A stretch of 46,824 bases of DNA from an uncultured Burkholderiales bacterium. Its GTDB lineage: Bacteria; Pseudomonadota; Gammaproteobacteria; Burkholderiales; Burkholderiaceae_E. The notes under the pieces are model-generated. The model did not search any database, was not told the DNA's origin, and was given only the letters and a program-made list of their open reading frames with translations. A program made the position numbers and the translations under genes. Numbering within the stretch: position 1 is the stretch's first letter; the number at the start of each line of letters is the position of its first letter. Positions 7,267 to 19,439 of this stretch are shown piece by piece. Location of the stretch: contig CAIVAS010000137.1 of assembly GCA_903903975.1 (NCBI GenBank), positions 1 through 46,824 of the forward strand, given 5' to 3'.

Positions 7267-8112
7267 ATGGCCGACGCCGCGCACGCTCCCTCCGCTTCCG
7301 AGTACATCGTCCATCACCTGACGCACTTCAATACCTCGGGCCATCCCCAGGAAAAGGTGATCGATTTTTCGCTCGTGAACCTCGACACCGTGTTCTGGGC
7401 GGTGCTGATGGGCCTGATCAGCTGCTTCCTGATGTACCGCGCCGCCAAATCAGTCACCTCGGGCGTGCCGAGCCGCTTCGTCGGCGCGATCGAATCGGTC
7501 GTCGAGTTCGTCCATGAGCAAGCGCGCTCGATCGTCAAGGGCGACATCACCTACATCGCTCCGCTGGCGCTGGTGTCGTTCGTCTGGATCTTCTTCATGA
7601 ACGCCATGGACTTCATTCCCCTCGATCTGATTCCCAAGATCTGGGAGAGCATCCACGGTGCTGCCGGTGGCGATCCCGAGCATGCCTACATGCGGGTCGT
7701 CCCCACCGCCGACCTGAACGCCACGCTGGCAATGTCGCTGGTGGTGCTGGGTGCATCGATCTATTACGGCATCAAGGCCAAGGGTTCAGGTGGCTTCTTC
7801 CATGAACTGGTCTCAGCACCCTTCGGCTCTGGCGTGCTGCTGGCCCCGATCAACCTGCTGATGCAGCTCATCGAATATCTCGCCAAGACCATTTCGCTCG
7901 GCATGCGACTGTTCGGCAACATGTTCGCCGGCGAACTCATCTTCATGCTGATTGCCCTGCTCGGCGCGTCGGCCACCTGGTGGGGAACGGGTCTGCACAT
8001 CCTCACCGGTCTGGGCTGGGCCATCTTTCACATTCTGATCGTGGCGCTGCAGGCTTTCATCTTCATGATGCTGACGCTGGTTTATATCGGGCAGGCTCAC
8101 GAACACCACTGA
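7267..8112 (+). CDS. atpB: F1Fo ATP synthase subunit a
   Basis: Stator membrane subunit that forms the two proton half-channels against the c-ring, 281 aa. The essential arginine is R214 in GMRLFGNMFAGEL, and PTADLNATLAMSL (about residues 146-158) is the conserved fourth-helix motif. Five to six long hydrophobic helices are visible. The His-rich end (QAHEHH) is usual for betaproteobacteria. The short loop after helix three (IHGAAGGDPEHAYMRVVP) is typical of the group. It is followed by a 118-bp intercistronic region that carries a hairpin and a pyrimidine-rich tract before atpE. Confidence 0.97.
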   Translation: MADAAHAPSASEYIVHHLTHFNTSGHPQEKVIDFSLVNLDTVFWAVLMGLISCFLMYRAAKSVTSGVPSRFVGAIESVVEFVHEQARSIVKGDITYIAPLALVSFVWIFFMNAMDFIPLDLIPKIWESIHGAAGGDPEHAYMRVVPTADLNATLAMSLVVLGASIYYGIKAKGSGGFFHELVSAPFGSGVLLAPINLLMQLIEYLAKTISLGMRLFGNMFAGELIFMLIALLGASATWWGTGLHILTGLGWAIFHILIVALQAFIFMMLTLVYIGQAHEHH

Positions 8113-8122
8113 CACAGCGCGA

Positions 8123-8470
<348 letters not shown>

Positions 8471-8540
8471 TCCGGGCCAAGCGCATCGCCATGCCCGTCA
8501 CCGGACTGTCGTACCAGGTCCCCTTCGGAGGAAACCGTTC

Positions 8541-9014
8541 GTGAACATCAACGCGACGCTTTTCGTCCAGATCGCCGTTTTCCTGGCGCTCTGGTGGTTT
8601 ACTGCCAGGTTCGTCTGGCCGCCGATCGTCAAGGCACTCGACGAACGAAGCAAGAAGATCGCCGACGGTCTGGCTGCGGCCGATAAGGCCAAGTCCGAAC
8701 TCGCCGCCGCTGAAAAGCGCGTCGAGGCCGAGATCAAACAGGCTCGCGCCAGTGCTGCCGAAGTTCGCGCTTCCGGCGAGAAGCAGGCCGCGCATCTGGT
8801 TGAAGAGGCGCGTGCCGAGGCGGCCCGTATCGTTACCGAAGCCCGCAAGGCTGCCGAGGGCGAAGCCGCTCTGGCCGCTCAGCGCGCCAAGGATCAGCTT
8901 CGCGAACAGGTCGCGCTGCTGGCGGTGTCGGGTGCCGAACGCATCCTTCGTCGTGAGATCGATTCTTCGGCTCACGCGCAGTTGCTGACCGGCCTCAAAG
9001 CCGAGCTTCGCTAG
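8541..9014 (+). CDS. atpF: F1Fo ATP synthase subunit b
   Basis: Peripheral-stalk subunit, 157 aa. The start is a GTG at 8541, chosen because GGAGGA sits eight bases upstream and the protein then begins with [20 protein letters not shown], the single N-terminal membrane anchor. The rest is a long charged coiled coil rich in Ala, Glu and Lys (about residues 30-130) that holds the stator to F1. The family usually has 156 residues, which fits. Extending the frame upstream would add a non-conserved Arg/Pro-rich stretch. Confidence 0.95.
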   Translation: MNINATLFVQIAVFLALWWFTARFVWPPIVKALDERSKKIADGLAAADKAKSELAAAEKRVEAEIKQARASAAEVRASGEKQAAHLVEEARAEAARIVTEARKAAEGEAALAAQRAKDQLREQVALLAVSGAERILRREIDSSAHAQLLTGLKAELR

Positions 9015-9028
9015 GACGCTGCCCTGCC

Positions 9029-9562
9029 ATGGCCGAATCGCTCACCATCGCCCGTCCTTACGCCGAAGCCGCTTTCAAGCTGGCTCAGGGTTCTCAAGCA
9101 CTGGCGCATTGGTCCGATGCGCTGTCGCGCCTGGCTGCGGTGATTGCCAGCCCGGCGGCTCATGACCTGCTCGGTAACCCGCGCATCAAGCCTGAGCAGG
9201 TTGCACAGATGGTCAGCGAAGTCGCCGGCGACCTGTCGACCGACCAGCTTGGTTTCCTGAAGCTGCTGGCGCAAAACCAACGGCTGACGGTTCTGCCCGA
9301 AATCGTCGGTCACTTCGAGCGCCTCAAGAACGACGCCGACGGCGTGCTCGATGCCCGCATCGACTCCGCCTATCCGCTGACCGAGCAGCAGTCGGCTGAG
9401 GTGGTTGCGGCACTCGAAACCAAATACGGCCGCAAGGTCAAGGCAACTGTCTCAGTCGTCCCCGAACTGATCGGCGGCATCTCGATTCGCATTGGTGATG
9501 AGGTGCTCGACACCTCCGTGCGCGGCAAGCTCGCGCAGCTTGCCGATGCGCTGATGAAGTAA
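9029..9562 (+). CDS. atpH: F1Fo ATP synthase subunit delta
   Basis: Soluble stalk subunit joining the top of the alpha3beta3 head to subunit b, 177 aa, the standard length. The N-terminal helical domain begins TIARPYAEAAFKLA, the conserved opening, and the C-terminal half carries the typical SAYPLTEQQSAEVVAALE and SVVPELIGGISIRIGDEVLDTSVRGKL motifs (final about 40 residues). It lies 14 bp after atpF and 30 bp before atpA. Confidence 0.96.
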   Translation: MAESLTIARPYAEAAFKLAQGSQALAHWSDALSRLAAVIASPAAHDLLGNPRIKPEQVAQMVSEVAGDLSTDQLGFLKLLAQNQRLTVLPEIVGHFERLKNDADGVLDARIDSAYPLTEQQSAEVVAALETKYGRKVKATVSVVPELIGGISIRIGDEVLDTSVRGKLAQLADALMK

Positions 9563-9592
9563 GCGCTGAACAAAACTCCACGAGAGAAACGA

Positions 9593-11134
<1,542 letters not shown>

Positions 11135-11181
11135 TCGCCCTCCCGCGCAAGCGACCACCGCAGACGAAGGCATAGGCCGCC

Positions 11182-13927
<2,746 letters not shown>

Positions 13928-13938
13928 GACTCCTTGCA

Positions 13939-13961
13939 GGATCGGGGCAGAACCCCGATCC
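13939..13961 (+). terminator. Hairpin after the atp operon
   Basis: GGATCGGGG (13939-13947) is perfectly complementary to CCCCGATCC (13953-13961) around the loop CAGAA, 12 bases after the atpC stop. No T-run follows, so it may be a weak or Rho-assisted terminator, or a stabilising 3' end structure. Confidence 0.6.
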
Positions 13962-13999
13962 GGTCGCTTGCAGTTCTTCGCAACGCTGGCATCGCACTG

Positions 14000-14045
14000 C
14001 CGCACCACCCGGCAACAGTAACATCCGGTACCGCACCACCCGGCA
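14000..14045. repeat. Short direct repeat downstream of atpC
   Basis: The 15-mer CCGCACCACCCGGCA occurs at 14000-14014 and again at 14031-14045, a 31-bp period, in the gap between atpC and the NIPSNAP gene. No function is evident. Confidence 0.6.
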
Positions 14046-14128
14046 CGGCACTCCTGCGGGATCTTCATGGTACCCAGGCCGCTGGCTGCGCTGAGAAACA
14101 ACCATAACAACGACTTCAGGAGACTTCC

Positions 14129-14455
14129 ATGCTCTACGAGATGCGCATCTACCATTGCATGCCCGGCCGGTTGCCCGACCTCAACAAACGCTTCGACACC
14201 ATCACCCTGACGCTCTGGCAGAAACACGGCATCGTGCCGGTAGGCTTCTGGACCAATGTCATCGGTGACAGCAACAGCACCTTGACCTACATGCTGCAGT
14301 GGGAAAGTCTCGCCGAGCGCGAGCAGAAATGGGCGGCCTTTGGCGCCGATCCGGAGTGGCTCGCCGCGCGGGCAGAGACCGAAAGGAATGGCCCACTTCT
14401 CACGCATTTCAGCAATGCGATCATGGCGCCGACGGCCTATTCCCCGATGAAGTGA
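14129..14455 (+). CDS. NIPSNAP family protein
   Basis: Small dimeric alpha-beta barrel protein, 108 aa. The opening MLYEMRIYHCMPGRLPDLNKRF and the central LQWESLAEREQKWAAFGADPEW (about residues 57-78) are typical of NIPSNAP domains. The family is widespread in proteobacteria, and no catalytic role has been firmly assigned to bacterial members. CAGGAG lies about eight bases before the ATG. It stands alone between the atp operon hairpin and an unrelated exported protein, so context gives no hint of function. Confidence 0.85.
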   Translation: MLYEMRIYHCMPGRLPDLNKRFDTITLTLWQKHGIVPVGFWTNVIGDSNSTLTYMLQWESLAEREQKWAAFGADPEWLAARAETERNGPLLTHFSNAIMAPTAYSPMK

Positions 14456-14570
14456 AAAGGAGCCAGATCGGCCTTGCTGATTCAATTGTCGGAGATCGAC
14501 TCACGAGCCCGAGCCTGAACGCCGCAAATAGGCCGACAGTACTAGCCAAGATGTAAATGTATGTCCCTTG

Positions 14571-14593
14571 CGGCGCAGGTATTTGCTGCGCCG
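14571..14593 (+). terminator. Hairpin downstream of the NIPSNAP gene
   Basis: CGGCGCAG (14571-14578) pairs perfectly with CTGCGCCG (14586-14593) around a seven-base loop. It lies in the 241-bp gap before the next gene and lacks a T-run. I see no gene in this gap; its right half is AT-richer and probably carries the promoter of the exported protein. Confidence 0.45.
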
Positions 14594-14696
14594 GAGCATA
14601 ATAACGGCAGGTCGATCATAAAACTCAAGCGTCGACCGATCCGAATTTCGAATCAATCCCGAATCAAATACTCATCAAAGTAAAGCGAGTCAAATC

Positions 14697-15092
14697 ATGC
14701 GCTTCAACCGCCGCCTCATCAGTGTCGCTATCGCCTCGTCGCTGGCATTTCTCAGTGTTGCCAACACGGCCAGCGCTGCCGACCCGATGGTCGATCAGCG
14801 TACCGCGCTGACCAAAGTCGACCAGGACTATAAAGCCAAGACCAAGGCCCTTCGTACCGAGCGCAGCGATGCGATCAAGGCGGCCGGTGACAAGGCTGCT
14901 GCCGATGCAAGCGCAGCCGGCAAAGATCCTCTGACCGCACGCCGCGCCGCCGAAAGTGAAGTCAAAGCCAGCTACAAGCCGAAGATGGATGCGATGTCAA
15001 AAGAGTTCAAAGACGCGCGCGCCGGTGTGAAATCGCAGTACTCGGCTTCGGTGAAGGCCGAAGCCAAGAGCCTCAAGCCGGCCCAGCCCTGA
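14697..15092 (+). CDS. Small Lys/Ala-rich exported protein of unknown function
   Basis: A 131-aa protein with a clear Sec signal peptide (residues 1-27, ending NTASAA). The mature part is almost entirely helical in composition, rich in Lys, Ala, Asp and Ser with no cysteine and few aromatics. Recurring pieces such as DYKAKTKALRTERSDAIKAA and SYKPKMDAMSKEFKDARAG suggest a coiled coil or extended amphipathic helix in the periplasm. I do not recognise a family. It is monocistronic: a hairpin precedes it, and a long structured segment plus a strong terminator follow. Confidence 0.75.
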   Translation: MRFNRRLISVAIASSLAFLSVANTASAADPMVDQRTALTKVDQDYKAKTKALRTERSDAIKAAGDKAAADASAAGKDPLTARRAAESEVKASYKPKMDAMSKEFKDARAGVKSQYSASVKAEAKSLKPAQP

Positions 15093-15097
15093 TCGCC

Positions 15098-15168
15098 TTG
15101 CAGTGAATGTCGTCTGCTTTCCCTTGCCTGCGGGCAAGTCGGTTAGCCTGCGAAAGCAATCACTGCAA
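15098..15168 (+). ncRNA. Nested long hairpin in the 3' UTR (candidate structured RNA)
   Basis: Three concentric perfect stems are visible: TTGCAGTGA (15098-15106) with TCACTGCAA (15160-15168), TGCTTTC (15115-15121) with GAAAGCA (15152-15158), and CTTGCC (15123-15128) with GGCAAG (15133-15138) around the loop TGCG. Internal loops separate them. The structure begins six bases after the stop of the exported protein gene and ends ten bases before a Rho-independent terminator, so it would be at the end of that mRNA or a 3'UTR-derived small RNA. Calling it an RNA gene is inference. Confidence 0.45.
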
Positions 15169-15177
15169 ATTGAGATG

Positions 15178-15215
15178 AGCCCCGCCACCGGGATCGCCGG
15201 CGGCGGGGCTTTTTA
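15178..15215 (+). terminator. Rho-independent terminator
   Basis: GCCCCGCC (15179-15186) pairs with GGCGGGGC (15202-15209) and is followed by TTTTTATT. This is the strongest intrinsic terminator in the window. It ends the transcript of the small exported protein. Confidence 0.88.
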
Positions 15216-15336
15216 TTCTGCGCCGTGTGCTGTTTGGCTGGAAACACCGCTATTTGACTGGCGTCGCCGATTTTTCATTCGGCAAGCGCCTTTAGCTCGT
15301 CCTGCCGATCACGGCGACGCCACGCACCGCAGTGGC

Positions 15337-15903
15337 TCAGGCCCGGGCGCGCGACCTGAATAACTCCCGCAGATTGACCTCGCGAGGGCCTGCAATCAGT
15401 TCGATCGGATCGCCGGCGCATAGCTGCCCCGGAGAAATTACCGCCAGATAACTGCCGCAAAATCCCGACTGAACCATCAGCTTGCTTGCATGCGAAAAGC
15501 CCATGCTTGCATTGAACTTGAAGCACGGAAAACGCGGCTCGCTGACAGCGAGCACGCACGACGGCAGCTTGAGACGATCGCCAATCCAGAGCTGATCTTC
15601 GAGCAGCCCCTCGACCGTCAGATTCTCGCCCATCGAGCCAGGAGCCAGCGGCGCATCCCACAGCGACACCTGCGCCTGGGCACGCACGGTCTGCCAGAAA
15701 GCATAGTGCTCCAGCGGGTAGGCATACACCGCTTTGCCAAGCCCACCGTGCACCGACAAGTCGGCCTGCTCATCGCCCTCAAGGCCAAGTGGTCTGACCG
15801 CCACCGATCCGCTGACCGCCTCCTTGCCGATGGCGGTCATGACTTTGCGGCCGTTGATCAATACCTCACGCGCTATTGCGCGATTAACCGATACAAGCTT
15901 CAT
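15337..15903 (-). CDS. MOSC domain protein (YiiM-like)
   Basis: A 188-aa single MOSC domain protein. The signature GLEGDEQADLSVHGGLGKAVYAYPLEHY (about residues 40-67) and APGSMGENLTVEGL (about 87-100) match the YiiM branch, which handles N-hydroxylated substrates and molybdenum cofactor. The conserved cysteine lies in EPRFPCFKF near residue 127. The C-terminus carries a short helical extension. It ends 122 bp from the plus-strand terminator. It is 19 bp downstream of the Bug-type binding protein gene on the same strand and may be co-transcribed with it. Confidence 0.87.
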   Translation of the reverse strand: MKLVSVNRAIAREVLINGRKVMTAIGKEAVSGSVAVRPLGLEGDEQADLSVHGGLGKAVYAYPLEHYAFWQTVRAQAQVSLWDAPLAPGSMGENLTVEGLLEDQLWIGDRLKLPSCVLAVSEPRFPCFKFNASMGFSHASKLMVQSGFCGSYLAVISPGQLCAGDPIELIAGPREVNLRELFRSRARA

Positions 15904-15922
15904 CGTCAGACCTGCACAGCGA

Positions 15923-16975
15923 CTACTCGAGCTCGATGCCAGCAGAGCGCATGGTCTTGCTCCACGCGCCGAGCTGATCCTTGACCAGGGTGGAGAGCAC
16001 CTCAGGCGTCGACGGCGCTGGCAGCAGTCCGAGCTTCTCGTACTGCTCCGCGACGTCAGGTCGGCGCATCACGACGTTGAAGTCACGGGAGATTCGATCA
16101 ACGATATCGCGCGGCAAGCGCGCCGGGCCGAACAGCCCACCCCAGGGGGAAATATTGACCAGCGGCTGCCCTGCTTCAGCCATCGTCGGCACATCCGGAT
16201 AGGTGGTCGTGCGTCGCGGCAACAGCACCGCCAGCATCTTGAACTTCTCCGTGAGCAGCTGCGGCATCACCGCCGGCGTGGCAAACATCGCCTGCACCCG
16301 GCCTCCGACCATATCAATCACGGCCTGCGCTTCACCCTTGTAAGGCACATGCGTCATATCGAGCTTGTTGGCCTGCGAGAGCTGCGCCATCGACACGATG
16401 CCGGTGCTGTTGCCGGTCGCATAGGCAATCTTGCCCGGATTGGCCTTCGCATAGGCGACGAAATCTGCCAGGTTGTTGACCGGCAGACTTGGTTGCACCA
16501 TCAGATAGAAAGTGAAGATGCACAGATTCGAGATGGCCGTGAAATCGGTCGTCGGATCGTAGGGCGGCACTTTCTTGATGGAGGGCGTATACGACATCGA
16601 TGTCGCGGTGCCAAAGTAGAGCGTGTGGCCATCGGGCGCTGACTTCACCACCTCGAGCGCTGCCACCGCACCGTCGGCACCCGCACGATTTTCGACGATC
16701 ACCGGCTTGCCAAAAGCAGTCGCCATATGGACCGAGATCACGCGTGCCCCCATGTCGGCTCCGCCGCCGGCCGGAAACGGCACGACAAAACGAATGGGTT
16801 TGGTCGGCCATTCGGCCTGAGCCCGCGCAGAAAAAGGCAGGGAGGCACCAACCGCGATCGAACCGGCTGCCGTCAGCAGTCGCCGACGCGGCACCGATAA
16901 CACCGCGTCGGGAGAGTATTCGGTGCAAGCACTGGCATCGATGCCAAATGAAGTCGGGGCATTTGAACGAACCAT
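15923..16975 (-). CDS. Bug-family tripartite tricarboxylate transporter receptor, Tat-exported
   Basis: Periplasmic solute receptor of the Bug/TctC family, 350 aa. The start is the ATG at 16975 because AGGAG lies six bases upstream; an upstream start would add 16 residues. The leader has a twin-arginine signal, RRRLLTAAGSIAVGAS, ending SARAQA. The domain then opens WPTKPIRFVVPFPAGGGADMGAR, the family hallmark, with VENRAGADG and THVPYKG further on. No TctA or TctB permease genes are nearby, so it is an orphan receptor of the kind abundant in Burkholderiales. Ligands are usually carboxylates; this one cannot be assigned. Confidence 0.92.
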   Translation of the reverse strand: MVRSNAPTSFGIDASACTEYSPDAVLSVPRRRLLTAAGSIAVGASLPFSARAQAEWPTKPIRFVVPFPAGGGADMGARVISVHMATAFGKPVIVENRAGADGAVAALEVVKSAPDGHTLYFGTATSMSYTPSIKKVPPYDPTTDFTAISNLCIFTFYLMVQPSLPVNNLADFVAYAKANPGKIAYATGNSTGIVSMAQLSQANKLDMTHVPYKGEAQAVIDMVGGRVQAMFATPAVMPQLLTEKFKMLAVLLPRRTTTYPDVPTMAEAGQPLVNISPWGGLFGPARLPRDIVDRISRDFNVVMRRPDVAEQYEKLGLLPAPSTPEVLSTLVKDQLGAWSKTMRSAGIELE

Positions 16976-17059
16976 GGATGTCTCCTGAAAAGCCGGTGCC
17001 TTGTATCGGGACTTCGGCGACAAACCGAAGCTTACAAGCTATCTCGGCGACGTCAGAGA

Positions 17060-17875
17060 TCAGCGCCAGGCGCGGCAGCGCTGGCGCAACAGTGCACCCA
17101 GTCCTGCAAGGACCAACCATACCGAGCCCGGCACAGGAACCGGATGCGGCGCGTCAGGATCGACCGGCTTGTCTGTGACCGGCGGGATCGGGTCAACAGG
17201 CGGGATCGTCACGACAGGCGGGATCGGGTCAACAGGCGGGATCGGTGCGATCGGAGGATAGACCGGAGGATTGACAGGAGCAGGCTTTTCGACAGTCGGA
17301 ATTTGAGAACCGCCACCAGGCGGTGTCGGCAGGAGGGCAATCGGAAACGACGGCCCCAAGCCCTCGCCCGGCAGGCCGGTGCGAATCCCTTCCAAGGGAT
17401 CCTGCCGAACACTCGATTCGCTGAGCAGCCGAGTGGGCGGATCGATGGGCGTGAACCGAGGCGAGTCGATCAGCGGCGCTCTGACCGCCGCCTGCGGATC
17501 GGCGACCGGCGTGCAGCTTGGCACCGCCTTCGCCGCCGGCTTGGGCGCTGACTGTTGCGAGGCCGCGAGATTGGCGGTGGCGGGCGGCCGTTTGCGGTGC
17601 ACCACCACACGTGGACGAGCCGGCGGTTGTTGCTTTCCCTGACCCACAGGCTGCGACTTCGGCTCGGCCAGAGCATTGAGATCAACCGAAGAGGGGGGCC
17701 GCTTGACCACAGGACGCACCGGCGGGCGCGGCTTCGCCGGCATCACGACCGCCTTGGGGGCGGCAGCAACCACGCAATCATCCGCACTCGCAAAGCCCGG
17801 GATCAGGGCAAGCGCCACCAGCAGCGAGCAGGTGCTGGGCAGATGAAGCAGGGCGGCGGACTGACGAACGGTCAT
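17060..17875 (-). CDS. Proline-rich exported protein with PEP-CTERM-like C-terminus
   Basis: A 271-aa protein with a signal peptide (residues 1-31, ending GFASA). The mature part is low in complexity and rich in Pro, Ala and Lys, with an Arg/Lys-Pro segment and then a run of PPVDPIPPV-type repeats encoded by a 28-bp direct repeat of 36-bp period. The end reads VPVPGSVWLVLAGLGALLRQR: a Pro-Gly-Ser motif, one hydrophobic helix and a basic tail, the layout of PEP-CTERM/exosortase sorting signals but with VPVPGS in place of VPEPGS. The frame stays open upstream, but the Met at 17875 gives the signal peptide. No exosortase gene is in the window. Confidence 0.7.
   Translation of the reverse strand: MTVRQSAALLHLPSTCSLLVALALIPGFASADDCVVAAAPKAVVMPAKPRPPVRPVVKRPPSSVDLNALAEPKSQPVGQGKQQPPARPRVVVHRKRPPATANLAASQQSAPKPAAKAVPSCTPVADPQAAVRAPLIDSPRFTPIDPPTRLLSESSVRQDPLEGIRTGLPGEGLGPSFPIALLPTPPGGGSQIPTVEKPAPVNPPVYPPIAPIPPVDPIPPVVTIPPVDPIPPVTDKPVDPDAPHPVPVPGSVWLVLAGLGALLRQRCRAWR
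17180..17243. repeat. 28-bp direct repeat, 36-bp period
   Basis: The 28-base segment starting GGCGGGATCGGGTCAACAGG occurs at 17180-17207 and 17216-17243. It lies inside the proline-rich exported protein gene and encodes a 12-residue period of Pro-Pro-Val-Asp-Pro-Ile type on the minus strand. Confidence 0.85.
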
Positions 17876-18049
17876 GGCAAGGATCAACAGGGAACTCGAC
17901 GGAGCATCTGCGCCGACCGACGGTATGCCGAGGAACTTCTGCACGCCGTGCGTCAGAAACCGGGCCGAGCGCCGTAGAATGGCGGACCGAGTCGCTTCCG
18001 GGTCGCGCTCTGGCGTCCCTGACCCGCCCTTTCCCGTGCCCTGCGCCCC

Positions 18050-19165
18050 ATGAAGAACGACACTTTTTTGCGCGCCTTGCTGCGCCAGCCTACCGACCAC
18101 ACCCCGATCTGGCTGATGCGCCAGGCGGGCCGCTACCTTCCCGAATACAACGCCACACGCAAGCGGGCCGGCAGCTTCCTGGCGCTTTGCAAGGCGCCTG
18201 AACTCGCCTGCGAGGTCACACTTCAACCGCTCGAGCGCTATCCGCTCGATGCCGCGATTCTGTTTTCCGACATCCTCACCGTGCCCGATGCGATGGGACT
18301 CGGCCTCTACTTCGCCGAAGGCGAGGGCCCGAAGTTCAGCAACCCGGTGCGTGACGAGGCTGCGGTTCGCCGCCTGGCGGTGCCTGATGTCAACACCGAA
18401 CTGCGCTATGTCATGGATGGCGTGTCGACCATCCGAAGGGCGCTCGATGGCCGAGTGCCGCTGATCGGCTTTTCGGGCAGCCCCTGGACGCTGGCCTGTT
18501 ACATGGTTGAAGGGGGGGGCAGCGACGATTTCCGTCAGGTCAAGACGATGCTCTACAAGCGCCCGGACCTGATGCACACCATGCTGACGGTGACCGCCGA
18601 CGCAGTCCGCGACTATCTCAATGCCCAGATCGATGCCGGCGCCCAGGCGGTCATGATCTTTGACACCTGGGGCGGCATCCTTCCGGACGGCCATTACCAG
18701 AAGTTCTCCCTCGGCTACATCCGCCGGGTGATGGAGGGTCTGCGCCTCGAACGCGAAGAGCGCGCGCCCGATGGAACGGTCACGCGGGTGAGGGTGCCCT
18801 CGATCGTCTTTACCAAAGGGGGCGGACTATGGCTGGAGGACATTGCGGCCAGTGGTTGTGACGCCGTCGGTCTCGACTGGACGGTCAATCTTGGCCAGGC
18901 CCGCGCTCGGGTTGGTTCGCGTGTTGCACTGCAGGGTAACCTCGATCCGATGATCCTCATGGCCAATCCCGAGCAGATTCAGGCCGAGGCCATCAAGACC
19001 CTCGAGAGTTATGGCGCCCCGCAATCAGGCCAGGGACATATCTTCAACCTTGGCCACGGCATCTCGCAGTTCACGCCGCCCGACAACGTGATTGCGCTGG
19101 TTGAAGCGGTGCATCAATACAGTCGAGAACAGCGTCGTCGCGGCGCTGCGGCGTCCGATTTATAG
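18050..19165 (+). CDS. hemE: Uroporphyrinogen III decarboxylase
   Basis: Cytoplasmic haem-pathway enzyme that removes four acetate carboxyls from uroporphyrinogen III to give coproporphyrinogen III, 371 aa. The N-terminal signature [15 protein letters not shown] (about residues 20-34) and the catalytic-aspartate loop [14 protein letters not shown] (about 74-87) are intact. [16 protein letters not shown] matches the second signature. It is slightly longer than the E. coli enzyme, with an insertion around [17 protein letters not shown] and a short basic tail. A TAGAAT hexamer at 17975-17980 could be its -10 box, but the -35 is poor. Confidence 0.97.
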   Translation: MKNDTFLRALLRQPTDHTPIWLMRQAGRYLPEYNATRKRAGSFLALCKAPELACEVTLQPLERYPLDAAILFSDILTVPDAMGLGLYFAEGEGPKFSNPVRDEAAVRRLAVPDVNTELRYVMDGVSTIRRALDGRVPLIGFSGSPWTLACYMVEGGGSDDFRQVKTMLYKRPDLMHTMLTVTADAVRDYLNAQIDAGAQAVMIFDTWGGILPDGHYQKFSLGYIRRVMEGLRLEREERAPDGTVTRVRVPSIVFTKGGGLWLEDIAASGCDAVGLDWTVNLGQARARVGSRVALQGNLDPMILMANPEQIQAEAIKTLESYGAPQSGQGHIFNLGHGISQFTPPDNVIALVEAVHQYSREQRRRGAAASDL

Positions 19166-19439
19166 GTCGGCGCGCACCACTTATGCACATTTTGGGTGAC
19201 CCTGTCGAGTGCCCCCTCTGATCGCCTGCTCCTGCTTTGTGTGTTTCGCAAGTGACTGATTTATTTAGTATTAATTTTGTCGAATATTTAAGCATACGGC
19301 GTCGGACCGCGCAACAGCGCGGGTTTGCGGGCAACCGACCAACGCTGTCCACACTATTGTCCACAGCTTCTGTGAACACATCGGAAAACACCTGCGGGTC
19401 CAAGACTTTCCGACCTATTTGAAGGTTTTACTTTAAGTT
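19166..19439. promoter_or_regulatory. AT-rich hemE-priA intergenic region with DnaA-box-like sites
   Basis: This 274-bp gap holds a perfect TTATNCACA match (TTATGCACA, 19181-19189), CTGTCCACA (19345-19353), TTGTCCACA (19357-19365, the form favoured in high-GC genomes) and GTGTTCACA on the minus strand (19371-19379). About 39 bases at 19258-19296 are 82 percent A/T in an otherwise GC-rich window. A small hairpin, CCGCGC-AACA-GCGCGG, is at 19307-19322. Layout resembles a DnaA-binding cluster beside an unwinding element. It may be a replication origin, a DnaA-titration site or a DnaA-controlled promoter of priA; sequence alone does not decide. Confidence 0.5.

Noticed and set aside
14000-14045. 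Two 15-bp repeats as the start of a CRISPR array
   Set aside because: Only two copies with a 16-bp gap, and no Cas genes or further units.
15107-15178. A 23-residue peptide frame (ATG at 15107) inside the nested hairpin
   Set aside because: No ribosome site, and the start would be buried next to the outer stem; the base pairing explains the sequence better.
17060-18694. A single 544-residue minus-strand gene
   Set aside because: The part beyond 17875 lies antisense to hemE and has no conserved features; the Met at 17875 gives a proper signal peptide.
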